NCBI RefSeq assembly: GCF_003991905.1
Contig: NZ_RSCL01000010.1
Coordinates: 1 to 64,000, forward strand
Reading direction: 5' to 3'
Origin: Dulcicalothrix desertica PCC 7102
GTDB lineage: Bacteria > Cyanobacteriota > Cyanobacteriia > Cyanobacteriales > Nostocaceae
Length of the DNA: 64,000 bases
Shown here: one piece after another, positions 1 through 7,736 of the stretch
Numbering within the stretch: position 1 is the first letter of the stretch
Layout: every line of letters starts with the position of its first letter
The notes under the pieces: generated by a model
The model's input: only the letters and a program-made list of their open reading frames with translations
Told to the model about the DNA's origin: nothing
The model's database searches: none
Translations under genes and position numbers: made by a program

Positions 1-59
1 CACCCGCTCCCCCCACCCGCCTCACCCTCCCAACCATAACCTAAAATCCAAACATCATG

Positions 60-185
60 TGGCGGGTAGCTCAGAGGTAGAGCGCGTAATATCCTTGTTC
101 GACTTATTGCCCTCACGGGACGACTGAATGAGGGTTATCGATTTAGGTTCGCGAGGTCGCAAGTTCAAATCTTGCTCCGCCACCA
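60..185 (+). ncRNA. YrlA-type Y RNA with tRNA-like domain (copy 1)
   Basis: This is tRNA-like but not a normal tRNA. TGGCGGG (60-66) pairs with TCCGCCA (176-182) as an acceptor stem. A D-arm (GCTC 69-72, loop, GAGC 80-83) and a perfect T-arm (GCAAG 159-163, loop TTCAAAT, CTTGC 171-175) follow. A CCA is encoded at 183-185. The anticodon arm is replaced by about 75 nt holding the hairpin CCCTCA (110-115)/TGAGGG (129-134), and TCGA 99-102 can pair with TCGA 138-141. ACGGGACGA (115-123) and AGGGTTATCG (131-140) recur in copy 2. Bacterial Y RNAs of the YrlA class are known to carry a tRNA-like domain and to lie beside rsr genes. Position upstream of a Ro60 gene therefore makes this the best reading. 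Exact ends and the Ro-binding stem are inferred. Confidence 0.75.
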
Positions 186-195
186 TTATTCTCAC

Positions 196-317
196 TGGCA
201 GGTAGCTTAATAGTAAAGCGCCAATTTTACCCTTACGGGACGAAGATTTAGGGTTATCGCTTACTCACGAATCCCCCCTTAATCGCCGGAGACGCGAGTG
301 CAAAGCTCGTCCTGTCA
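196..317 (+). ncRNA. YrlA-type Y RNA with tRNA-like domain (copy 2)
   Basis: This second tRNA-like RNA lies 10 nt after copy 1. TGGCAGG (196-202) pairs with CCTGTCA (311-317), with one G-U pair. The D-arm is GCTT 205-208/AAGC 216-219, and the T-arm is GCGAG 294-298/CTCGT 306-310 with loop TGCAAAG. No CCA is encoded. The insert in place of the anticodon arm has ACCCT (229-233) pairing with AGGGT (250-254). It shares the blocks ACGGGACGA (235-243) and AGGGTTATCG (250-259) with copy 1 at nearly the same spacing, while the rest of the insert differs. Conserved blocks in a divergent insert point to a common protein-binding element. The Rsr start codon is only 38 nt downstream, so the RNAs and mRNA may share a transcript. 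Confidence 0.68.
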
Positions 318-355
318 ATTTTATATTTGCCCCAACGGGAGTCGCGGAGATAAAA

Positions 356-1966
356 ATGACATATAAATTTTTTCTAAATCAAAATAACAAAAATCAAAAT
401 ACTCGACAATCTCAACCAATTCCCGGACGCGAAACTGAGATGATTCAGGGACGTTCTGGTGGCTACATGTTCAAAGCTGATTTGTGGCAAGTATTACGTC
501 GTTGCTTGTTAATTGGTACATCACAAAATACTTATTATGCAGGTAAGCATGAATTAACCAATGCTTTTGTCGATACATTATTTAAAGCCATCGCCGAAAA
601 TCCAGAACGTGTAGCCTCAGAAATTATATATGCTTCTGACGGACGCTCAATTAATAACAGCGCACCAATTTTTGCTCTAGTACTATTATCAATGGGAGAA
701 ACAAACGGCGCCAAAAAAGCTTTCCAAGAAATTTTCCCCCAAGTTGTGCGTACTGGCAGCCATTTCTACGAATGGTTAAATTATACAAAATCAGTGCGTG
801 GATTTGGTAAAATTGTTCGTGAAGCAGGACAACGCTGGTTAGCGCGCGAGAACGTTAGAGACTTGGCATATCAATTGTTGAAATATCAACAAAGACAAGG
901 TTTCTCTCACCGTGACGCTTTACGTTTATTTCACGTCAAACCACCTACCGGAGACCATAACCAATTGTACCAATGGGTATTAAATGGATGGAAAGAACTA
1001 CCAGAAGCAATTCCATCTGGTGCGTTAACACAAATTTGGTGGTACGAGTGGTTAAAACGTAATCCGAGTGAAACCCATAAAGCAATTTCTGAAGGTCGCT
1101 TGACTCATGAAATGGCGGCGCCTGTCGGTAAAATGGATAAAACAGCATGGCAATTATTATTTAATGATATGCCCATCGGCGCCATGTTACGAAATCTTGG
1201 TTCCTTAACTGAATTAGGTGTATTGCGCGCAGACTCAAGAAAAAACCTTGACCATGCAGAATCTATATTAAACAGTCGTAACCATCTTCGCAAAGGACGT
1301 ATCCATCCAATAGACGTATTAAAAGCGCTAAAAACCTATAAATCTGGTGGAAGCTTAGGACGCAGCCAAAAAACTTGGCAACCTATTCCTCGTATTGTAG
1401 ATATTTTAGAGCGCGCATTAGAACTTTCTTTCGATACTGTCGAACCAACGAATAAAGTATTTATGCACGCAGTAGATATTTCTGGTTCGATGAGTTGCTA
1501 TACAGTCAGTTCAATTGGATTAACATGTTGTGAAATTGCGACAACAATGGCATTAGCAACTGCAAAAGCTGAAAAAAACTATGCCATCCGTGGTTTTTCA
1601 ACACAATTCGTTGACTTAAATATTACAGCCAAAGACTCCTTTAGTTCAGCAATGAAGAAAGCAAGTAATCAAAACTTTGGTGGTACCGATGCATCAGTTA
1701 CTTATGACTGGATGATTAAAAACAGATTTAAAGCTGACGTAATTTGTTTTTGGACAGACTGCGAAAGCTGGGCAGGACGTAAACATCCAAGTCAAGCACT
1801 TGCAGAATATCACCACAAAGTTAACCCGAAAGCCAAAGCTGTATACGTAACATTGGCGCCGAACAAAATCTCACTTGTTGATCCTCAATGTTCCATGTCT
1901 TGGGACTTAGCAGGTTTTGACCCTAGCGCACCACGCTTTATCCAAATGCTAGCAACAGATTTGTAA
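356..1966 (+). CDS. rsr: TROVE/vWA domain RNA-binding protein, Ro60 orthologue (Rsr)
   Basis: This 536-residue protein has the length and layout of Ro60/Rsr. A helical-repeat TROVE ring occupies roughly residues 25-350, followed by a von Willebrand A domain. The vWA metal site is visible as DISGS near residue 372, GGTD near 442 and WTDCE near 466. Ro60 proteins form a ring that binds misfolded RNAs in the pore and Y RNAs on the rim. In Deinococcus, Rsr with Y RNA tethers PNPase for structured-RNA decay. GGAG lies just before the ATG. Two YrlA-like RNAs sit upstream. The rtcB/rtcA genes that accompany rsr in enterobacteria are not in the window. The family call is firm; the partner nuclease here is unknown. 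Confidence 0.95.
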   Translation: MTYKFFLNQNNKNQNTRQSQPIPGRETEMIQGRSGGYMFKADLWQVLRRCLLIGTSQNTYYAGKHELTNAFVDTLFKAIAENPERVASEIIYASDGRSINNSAPIFALVLLSMGETNGAKKAFQEIFPQVVRTGSHFYEWLNYTKSVRGFGKIVREAGQRWLARENVRDLAYQLLKYQQRQGFSHRDALRLFHVKPPTGDHNQLYQWVLNGWKELPEAIPSGALTQIWWYEWLKRNPSETHKAISEGRLTHEMAAPVGKMDKTAWQLLFNDMPIGAMLRNLGSLTELGVLRADSRKNLDHAESILNSRNHLRKGRIHPIDVLKALKTYKSGGSLGRSQKTWQPIPRIVDILERALELSFDTVEPTNKVFMHAVDISGSMSCYTVSSIGLTCCEIATTMALATAKAEKNYAIRGFSTQFVDLNITAKDSFSSAMKKASNQNFGGTDASVTYDWMIKNRFKADVICFWTDCESWAGRKHPSQALAEYHHKVNPKAKAVYVTLAPNKISLVDPQCSMSWDLAGFDPSAPRFIQMLATDL

Positions 1967-1970
1967 TGTA

Positions 1971-1989
1971 TGGTGGGCAATGCCCACCA
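1971..1989 (+). terminator. Hairpin after rsr
   Basis: GGTGGGCA and TGCCCACC form a perfect short hairpin five bases after the rsr stop. No T-run follows, so it may be a small repeat or an mRNA 3' stabiliser rather than an intrinsic terminator. Confidence 0.4.
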
Positions 1990-2359
1990 AAATTTATCTA
2001 CTAATTGCAGTTCTACGGCGCCGACCTGAATTTATTATCAATTTATGCAACTTATTTAAAGTAGATGAGACAGATTTATTTGTTATTTGTGCTTGCTTGC
2101 TGTTAGAAGCCCTGAAGGCAAGCTACAAGCTGTTAGCGATATAATACACAGTAAAACAATTGCAATAGATTTTGTAATTGTGGTAGACATTGGGCTGTTT
2201 GTTAGGTTGATGATTTCTATCAAACGGCACCTGTATTTGAGTATAGACTTGAGAAATTTGTGATTCTAATTGAGTTAATTTGAGATAAATTTAGCAAAAC
2301 CTATCATCCTTATTACGTGAAGCATCTGATGCAGCAGATTACGTGTTTATACAATACAT
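1990..2359. other. Intergenic stretch with no recognised gene
   Basis: No convincing reading frame or RNA was found here. The DNA is AT-rich with one GGCGCC near 2017. The next GGCGCC lies about 2.6 kb further on, which fits inserted or decayed DNA. Confidence 0.5.
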
Positions 2360-2388
2360 GTAGAGACGCGATTAAATCGCGTCTCTAC
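2360..2388. repeat. Palindromic repeat GTAGAGACG family
   Basis: GTAGAGACGCGATT and its reverse complement sit back to back, forming a near-perfect palindrome. The same GTAGAGACG...CGTCTCTAC core occurs near 14070, 14285, 41386 and 60309, in two cases inside a larger element with TCCGGT ends. Confidence 0.8.
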
Positions 2389-2436
2389 AAGGTTGCGGGT
2401 ATTATGCAACAAAATATTTGATTGTGAGCATTCATC

Positions 2437-2770
2437 AACCTTGTTTAACAGCTATCACCTGCTCACTTTGCTGAATAAATTTATCTACCTCAGAATGGTA
2501 AGGAAACAAACGTTTAACTAATTGGAACATTCGCAAGTTTCATTGTTAGTTACCTAGAGTGTATCAAATTATATAAATACTAATTCATCTTGTAAAATAA
2601 TTCTCCCATGCGTGCAAGTGCTGCTTTATACTCATTTAACGGCATAGTTTTACTTAGTTGCCATAGCCAGTGACTCTATCACCAACCGCAGTTGCTTCCA
2701 AATATCGCGTTGCTTTGCTTCTTCGTGGAGGAAACGCAATAAACCAAAAAAGTCCTTGTAGATTTTCTAG
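2437..2770 (-). pseudogene. Decayed C-terminal remnants of an unidentified protein
   Basis: On the minus strand three short protein-like stretches appear in order but in different frames. The first begins YKDFFGLLRFLHEEAK (about 2770-2655). The second is MPLNEYKAALARMGELFYK (about 2645-2583). The third begins MFQLVKRLFPYHSEVDK (about 2535-2437). The amphipathic, lysine-rich composition is typical of coding DNA, and the breaks look like frameshifts and stops in one former gene. I do not recognise the family. No start region is visible upstream, so this is a remnant of a tail only. Confidence 0.4.
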
Positions 2771-2878
2771 CTAATGCGCTTTAGCTTGTATATATCAAGC
2801 TAGACGAAGAGCAAACATTAGTATTGTAATGATGAATCTTTTGATAAAATTGATTAAAACGTAAAAATAACATGTCAT

Positions 2879-3415
2879 TTGGAGGTTAAAATTAGCCCTG
2901 AAAGCTATATACCGTCTGAAGAACTAGGTGCTGAACTTGTAGACCATATCGCCGAAAACGATAAGGTCATTCCTTGTGTTCAAAAAGGCTTAGTCAAAGT
3001 GGCTATTGACAAAGTTAATATCTACTGTATGGGTAAAGTACCTATGTATCCCCAAGAAGAATTGCAACAATTACAAAGCTTTAAACAAAGTAATCGTAAA
3101 CAATTTGATGCAGACAAGCAGAATGAAAAAAGATTACTGTTTATACGGGATAAGCTAAAGCATAATTGGGATCGCTCCCAAGAAATGTTTAAAACAATCA
3201 AACAACTTGGATGGGAGGATTCTGTTGATGTTGTTGATAAAATCATTGCTCACTTATTAACGGTTGGTGAAGATATAACTGTTGAAAATCGAGTTAGATA
3301 TTCAAGCCGATTGGAGGCACCTCTGGGATATTTGAAAGTACAAAGTACTTGGATAATCCTTCCAAACGGAACAAAATATCTATCAACTATTAATTTTATT
3401 CCAATTCAAAAATGA
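2879..3415 (+). CDS. Hypothetical protein, possible toxin-like partner of the next gene
   Basis: This 178-residue soluble protein has no recognised domain. A central lysine- and glutamine-rich helical stretch (about residues 62-100) separates two folded-looking parts, and the C-terminus is beta-rich. The TTG start is uncertain. The only GGAGG overlaps it, and a five-codon ATG ORF runs across the same bases, so the gene may be the truncated end of a longer one. It is followed after 9 bases by a helical-repeat protein with a good ribosome site, so the two form an operon. The pairing resembles small toxin/immunity cassettes, but that is inference from context only. Confidence 0.55.
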   Translation: MEVKISPESYIPSEELGAELVDHIAENDKVIPCVQKGLVKVAIDKVNIYCMGKVPMYPQEELQQLQSFKQSNRKQFDADKQNEKRLLFIRDKLKHNWDRSQEMFKTIKQLGWEDSVDVVDKIIAHLLTVGEDITVENRVRYSSRLEAPLGYLKVQSTWIILPNGTKYLSTINFIPIQK

Positions 3416-3424
3416 GGATAAACT

Positions 3425-3916
3425 ATGAATAGCGAAAACTTGGAGATTCTGACTGATGCCGATATTGATTATGGTGATTTGTCAGAAGATGTACTAAAAA
3501 AACTCGCTTTAGATGATGAGTTATTCATTGCTACTTCTGCCCTTGTAGAATTAAGACTACGCGAAAGTCTTGTAGCTGCTATAATTGCTTATGAAATACT
3601 TTCTGAATCCAAGGGAGATAAATATTTACAGGCTACCGCGCTATCTGTTCTTTTTGAAACTAACCAAGAACAAGCGATTAATTATATGCTTAAAGAGGCA
3701 CCGTCTTGTGAGCCATATATTCTCAATAGTATCATGGAATTAATGATTGAAAATGAACCTGATTTTAAATTTGTTCCTGCTTCGTTACTTGTAACTATAG
3801 TCAGAGAGCGCCTTCGAGAATTAGAAAATTCAACAAAATTTACTACGTTAGAAGCAAGGGATAAATTTTTACATACATACGGGCACATACAAAATATTCA
3901 TACAAGCAAAGTGTAA
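3425..3916 (+). CDS. Helical-repeat protein, immunity-like
   Basis: This 163-residue acidic protein is made of alternating short helices resembling HEAT-type repeats (about residues 25-150). It has no signal peptide or membrane segment. GAGGATAAACT precedes the ATG. The first 15 or so residues (MNSENLEILTDADID) recur in slightly altered form at 4373 in a truncated copy, showing local duplication. Helical-repeat proteins of this size often neutralise a neighbouring toxin, so an immunity role for the upstream gene product is plausible but unproven. Its 3' end overlaps the DUF433 gene on the other strand by 19 bases. Confidence 0.6.
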   Translation: MNSENLEILTDADIDYGDLSEDVLKKLALDDELFIATSALVELRLRESLVAAIIAYEILSESKGDKYLQATALSVLFETNQEQAINYMLKEAPSCEPYILNSIMELMIENEPDFKFVPASLLVTIVRERLRELENSTKFTTLEARDKFLHTYGHIQNIHTSKV

Positions 3917-4293
3917 ACACTTTGATTTACACACCAGCAGTTGATGGTACGTAATGGCACTATGTTTTTCGCTTCGTTATGTTTTGCAATTGCTGCTTCA
4001 ATCTCGTTTGCGTATACTTGGGCATAAGACCAAGCATTTGCTAAGTCAACAGCTGATAAAGTAGGATAATTATCTAAGATTTTGGCTTCACTTAGACCTG
4101 AGCGTTGGTAACTTACTAATAACCAAACAGGAATACGAGTTTGTCTTATACAAGCATCACCACCCATGACACCAGGAGTTTTGTTTATTCCTTGCCAAGT
4201 GTTAGCTAGACTTTGCGATAATAGTTGAATGACCTCGGCTTTTTCTGCTGGGGTTAATGAGAGTAATTGAGATTTTAATTCTGTAAAAGTCAT
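3898..4293 (-). CDS. DUF433 family antitoxin (orphan)
   Basis: Residues about 35-108 form a DUF433 domain: VMGGDACIRQTRIPVWLLV is the classic core, followed by the ILDNYPTLS helix and the AYxNEIEAAI-type end. DUF433 proteins are usually antitoxins paired with a PIN-like DUF5615 toxin encoded directly downstream. Here the expected toxin position is occupied by the convergent 3425-3916 gene. The last 22 residues, rich in Cys and Val, look like read-through tail. The partner was therefore probably lost by rearrangement. The N-terminus (LLSLTPAEKAEVIQLL) is typical of cyanobacterial members. Confidence 0.75.
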   Translation of the reverse strand: MTFTELKSQLLSLTPAEKAEVIQLLSQSLANTWQGINKTPGVMGGDACIRQTRIPVWLLVSYQRSGLSEAKILDNYPTLSAVDLANAWSYAQVYANEIEAAIAKHNEAKNIVPLRTINCWCVNQSVYTLLV

Positions 4294-4372
4294 TTTATCT
4301 GTTTACTTAGTATTCATAACATATATTTTATCATTGATAATATTATACTTGACTCATAACCCAAAGTTAGCA

Positions 4373-4453
4373 ATGAATAGTCATAATCTAAATTTGATGA
4401 CTGATAACGATATTGATATTTATAACATTAACGGGTCACACCTTTACTTTTAA
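4373..4453 (+). pseudogene. Truncated duplicate of the 3425-3916 gene start
   Basis: ATG AAT AGT CAT AAT... reads MNSHNLNLMTDNDID and then stops after 26 codons. It aligns with MNSENLEILTDADID at the start of the gene at 3425. The match ends near codon 16 and a repeat follows. It is a broken copy left by local duplication. Confidence 0.6.
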
Positions 4454-4456
4454 AGT

Positions 4457-4640
4457 GTGTCAAAACCTTGAAGATGCTACCCTCCGGGAAAACTGCGCCC
4501 TTCGTGCGTCAGCATGACAAAAAGTTTGAATTTAACTCGTTTGTATTAAAAATATTGAAGATGCGCGCGAAAGCGGGAAAACTGCGCCCTTCGTGCGTCA
4601 GCATGACATAAGCCTGAATTTTGCGTGTTTGTATTATACG
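4457..4640. repeat. Two direct copies of a ~90-bp intergenic repeat
   Basis: Both copies contain GGGAAAACTGCGCCCTTCG followed by TGCGTCAGCATGACA, then a TGAATTT block and TCGTTTGTATTA or TGTTTGTATTA. The direct tandem arrangement suggests slippage or element insertion beside the truncated gene copy. Confidence 0.75.
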
Positions 4641-4680
4641 TATAAGATTTTTACGGCGCCTCTTTCAAAAATGAGTTCAC

Positions 4681-4697
4681 TATCCGTTACATCCGTT
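4681..4697. repeat. Partial copy of the ATCCGTTAC repeat
   Basis: TATCCGTTACATCCGTT is half of the 9-bp tandem repeat family that occurs as inverted pairs at 14.9, 24.0, 28.9, 55.1 and 58.1 kb. No inverted partner was seen here. Confidence 0.6.
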
Positions 4698-4818
4698 TAT
4701 AATTCTTTGTAAACTTTCTCTTACTTACACTGCACAGGCACCTACAGTTTTTGCCATTTTTGAAAAGCGAGGGCTAATATGGAGTAATTAACACGCTTTT
4801 TTAATTTATACAATTACA

Positions 4819-5826
4819 ATGCAAGTGACTATAAAAACGAAGCGAACAAGCCAATTTATTGATTGGTGGGCTTGGGGCGCCTTCACTAGTTTCATATTAA
4901 TTTTTGTAACGTTAATTCTGTCACCGATGTGGCAGCGAACGCTGTTAAATGAAACAGTAACGGTTGATGATGAGCCTGCAAAACTTAAGCCTATAGAATT
5001 AAAACCACATACACTCGGTGCCCTACGTGTTGATGCTGAAGCACGAATAAATGCGAATGAGTGGGTAGCGTTTGAAATTCAATTGCTTGATAAAGCTGGA
5101 AAAGTAATAGCGTCGGGTACTAAGGAAGGATGGAGTGAAACTGGGACTTGGTATGAAGAGGGAGAGTATGGAAGTTGGGCTGAACAAGATACTCTTGGTG
5201 GGCTAGATGTACGTGCGAAGCAAGATGAGACATTGACGGTTGCACTCGCACTGCTTGACTATGGAACTACGGAAGGAAAAGATTTAAATCAACCTGTATC
5301 GTTTCAAGTTACTGTCAGTGACGGGATAATAGATACTGGATATTTATGGTTAGGAATGATTCTTTCCTCTCCTTTCGCGTTGGCAACTATGTATGCTGCC
5401 CGTAAAAGTGGCAAGCGTGCGATTTTTGAGAAGATTCAGGATAGTGACCCTACTGGGCGTGGAATATTGGGAGGAGAAAAACGTTTGGTGCGTGTTCGCG
5501 TCGAAGTCGAAGCTGACGAAACGGCGCCTCGACAAGTAGAAGTTAGGCTAGTTATTAATGATGGCTATGGCGAACAAATATACTGCGAATCAACCGATGT
5601 TAACGTTGAGCGTAAAACAAAAGATGGGCAGTTTATAAAAGCTGTTGCTAAACTAGACAAATTCTTTGTAATACCTGAACGCAACTCTTACGGTTTTCAC
5701 GTAGAAGTTTATCCTGATGCACCTATAGACAGAACAAAACTAATAGTTCGCGATGGCGCCCGTACAATTCTACCTACTGATGTAATTTATTTGGAAAATC
5801 ACAAAGATTTAGCCGTTAATAATTAA
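4819..5826 (+). CDS. Membrane protein of the spermidine-synthase-like/DUF4178 cluster
   Basis: The 335-residue protein has one membrane segment near residues 18-36, a long outside domain of about 120 residues rich in beta-type sequence, and a second membrane segment near 172-192. A basic region and a C-terminal beta-rich domain then follow. The layout suggests two anchors holding an extracytoplasmic domain and a cytoplasmic tail. No named family was recognised with confidence. The stop lies 3 bases before the next gene, and a spermidine-synthase-like gene and a DUF4178 gene follow on the same strand, so it probably works with them at the membrane. Confidence 0.7.
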   Translation: MQVTIKTKRTSQFIDWWAWGAFTSFILIFVTLILSPMWQRTLLNETVTVDDEPAKLKPIELKPHTLGALRVDAEARINANEWVAFEIQLLDKAGKVIASGTKEGWSETGTWYEEGEYGSWAEQDTLGGLDVRAKQDETLTVALALLDYGTTEGKDLNQPVSFQVTVSDGIIDTGYLWLGMILSSPFALATMYAARKSGKRAIFEKIQDSDPTGRGILGGEKRLVRVRVEVEADETAPRQVEVRLVINDGYGEQIYCESTDVNVERKTKDGQFIKAVAKLDKFFVIPERNSYGFHVEVYPDAPIDRTKLIVRDGARTILPTDVIYLENHKDLAVNN

Positions 5827-5829
5827 ATT

Positions 5830-6066
5830 ATGATTACCAAAATTTTATCTGCTGGAACCGTATTAATTGCTGCCTCAACAATTTATGCCAGCGTCACCGA
5901 CTCCAGTGCCCTAGTTCTGCGTCAAGAACAGCAATCAAATTATTCACCGCGTGAAGGCACAAATCCATCAGGACGATATAATTCACAAGGTGTATGGATT
6001 TTTACATCCACAGAACGCACCAGTTACGAAAATTTCCAAGGTGGTGGACCAGGAAGCGGGAAATGA
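5830..6066 (+). CDS. Small secreted protein
   Basis: This 78-residue protein begins with a hydrophobic signal-like segment (residues about 4-22, ending near TIYA). A short polar Ser/Gly/Arg-rich mature part ends in GGGPGSGK. It starts 3 bases after the upstream stop and ends 24 bases before the next start, so it sits inside the operon. The function is unknown. Small exported proteins are seen in related DUF4178/aminopropyltransferase clusters, but the sequence alone gives no role. Confidence 0.6.
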   Translation: MITKILSAGTVLIAASTIYASVTDSSALVLRQEQQSNYSPREGTNPSGRYNSQGVWIFTSTERTSYENFQGGGPGSGK

Positions 6067-6090
6067 TTTGATTTTAAATTTTAGGAATAT

Positions 6091-7653
6091 ATGGGCGCCG
6101 AAACAGAAGAAAGTATCTTTATAAACAAAGTACAGCGAAGAACATTATTATTAGCAGCCGCAGTATCATCCGGCACAGGATTAGCGGTTGAATTATTACT
6201 GGGTAACCTAGCAAGCTATCTAATGGGCAACCAAGCACTCGCATATGGTATTGCCATAGGTGGATTCCTAGCAGCAATGGGTATCGGTTCATACTTGAGC
6301 AGATTTATCGCACCCAAAGAACAAGGACGCGCGTTACAGCGTGAAATGCTAACTGCATTTATAAAAATTGAACTACTCATAGCACCTTTAACTGCCTTAT
6401 TACCAATGGCATTATTCGCGCTGTTCGTTGCCGATAGTGCTGTAATTTGGCAAGCTTTATTTGTCGTTACTATCTTACTGGGAATTTTAGCAGGCTTAGA
6501 AGTGCCAATTCTCGCGCGCTTGCTTGAAATAGTTGACGGTGTACGCGATGCTATTTCTGGAGTACTGGCACTTGATTATTTGGGTGGTTTGTTGGGGTCG
6601 CTAGCATTTCCCCTACTTTTATTACCTTTTTTGAGCATGTTTCCCACTGCGTTTGTGTTAGGCGCCTTTCCTGCTTTAATGGTATTTGCTATTGGACAGT
6701 GTTTTCCATCAATGCGTCGTTGGGGATATGCAGGATTGATATTAGGTATAGTCTTACTTATATCGGCGCCAGCATCTATCCCACTAGGCAACAAGCTCGA
6801 AAATAATTTATATAATGCACCAATCATTAAGCGAGTTCAATCAACTTACCAACGTATTGTTTTAACACGTCAAGGTAAAGACCTGCGTTTATTTCTCGAC
6901 GGTGACTTACAATTTTCCACTGTCGATGAGTATCGCTATCATGAAGCATTAGTTCACCCAGCAATGAGCGCTGTCCCAAAGCGTAAAAAAGTACTCGTTC
7001 TAGGCGCCGGCGATGGAATGGCAGTGCGAGAAGTTTTAAAATGGCAGGGTGTAGAGCGTGTTGTTTTAATTGAACTTGACCCAACAATCGTCAAATTAGC
7101 TACTCGTTACCCGCAACTAGCTAAAGTAAACGCTAACTCACTTAAAGACCCACGAGTTCAAGTCATCAACGCCGATGCATTTGTACAGGCGCCTAAATTA
7201 CCCGATATATTCGATGTCATTATCGCCGATTTTCCTGACCCAGACCATGATAGTTTAGCTAAACTTTATTCAGATGGATTTTATCGGCGGTTAATGGGGC
7301 GCCTTGCAGAAAATGGTGTTCTTGTCACCCAAGCATCAAGCTCATTTTTCACACCCAAAGTCATAAGCTGCATAACTGCCACAATAGCCCATACAGGACT
7401 TATGGTACATCCCTATGTTGCTGATGTACCCTCGTTTGGCCCTTGGGGTTTTGTTCTCGCATCACGAAATAATATAGATACAACAAAACTGAAGCTTGAA
7501 ATTCCAACTAGATATCTCACCACCCCCTTATTACAACACATATTCGAGTTACCTAAAGATATTGAGTTTGGCAACACAGAAATCAATCGTCTTACTCATC
7601 CCGTCATTGTTCGTTACCAGTCGCAAGAATCAAGAATAAGAAATATACCGTAG
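6091..7653 (+). CDS. Membrane-fused spermidine synthase-like protein
   Basis: The N-terminal ~240 residues contain about seven hydrophobic membrane segments. The C-terminal part is a spermidine-synthase-type Rossmann domain, with VLVLGAGDGMAVREV near residue 302, VVLIELDPTIV near 325 and the acidic loop ADFPDPDHD near 378. The conserved Asp residues of aminopropyltransferases are kept, so catalysis is possible, but the substrate is unknown. Membrane-fused members commonly neighbour DUF4178 and DUF350 proteins, as here (DUF4178 follows). It belongs to an operon with the two genes upstream. A spermidine role should not be assumed. Confidence 0.85.
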   Translation: MGAETEESIFINKVQRRTLLLAAAVSSGTGLAVELLLGNLASYLMGNQALAYGIAIGGFLAAMGIGSYLSRFIAPKEQGRALQREMLTAFIKIELLIAPLTALLPMALFALFVADSAVIWQALFVVTILLGILAGLEVPILARLLEIVDGVRDAISGVLALDYLGGLLGSLAFPLLLLPFLSMFPTAFVLGAFPALMVFAIGQCFPSMRRWGYAGLILGIVLLISAPASIPLGNKLENNLYNAPIIKRVQSTYQRIVLTRQGKDLRLFLDGDLQFSTVDEYRYHEALVHPAMSAVPKRKKVLVLGAGDGMAVREVLKWQGVERVVLIELDPTIVKLATRYPQLAKVNANSLKDPRVQVINADAFVQAPKLPDIFDVIIADFPDPDHDSLAKLYSDGFYRRLMGRLAENGVLVTQASSSFFTPKVISCITATIAHTGLMVHPYVADVPSFGPWGFVLASRNNIDTTKLKLEIPTRYLTTPLLQHIFELPKDIEFGNTEINRLTHPVIVRYQSQESRIRNIP

Positions 7654-7710
7654 GGGCGGGTTTACCTATACTCTAGTAAACAATGAAAATTTAGGTGAAC
7701 CCGCCCGTAC
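7650..7710. repeat. Inverted repeat GGGGCGGGTT family
   Basis: GTAGGGGCGGGTTTA and GTGAACCCGCCCGTAC face each other across about 30 bases. The same inverted pair occurs at 20784-20841 and 27292-27352. Transcribed, it folds into a hairpin between two genes of the same operon. Confidence 0.8.
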
Positions 7711-7736
7711 AGCATTTATAATTTGAGAGTAAAACA

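Noticed and set aside
60-317. Two ordinary tRNA genes with introns
   Set aside because: The insert cannot form a five-pair anticodon stem with a seven-base loop, it is far shorter than a group I intron, the two inserts share conserved blocks, and an rsr gene follows. A Y RNA with tRNA-like domain explains all of this better.
4457-4640. Possible CRISPR-like direct repeats
   Set aside because: Only two copies, long and imperfect, with no regular spacers.
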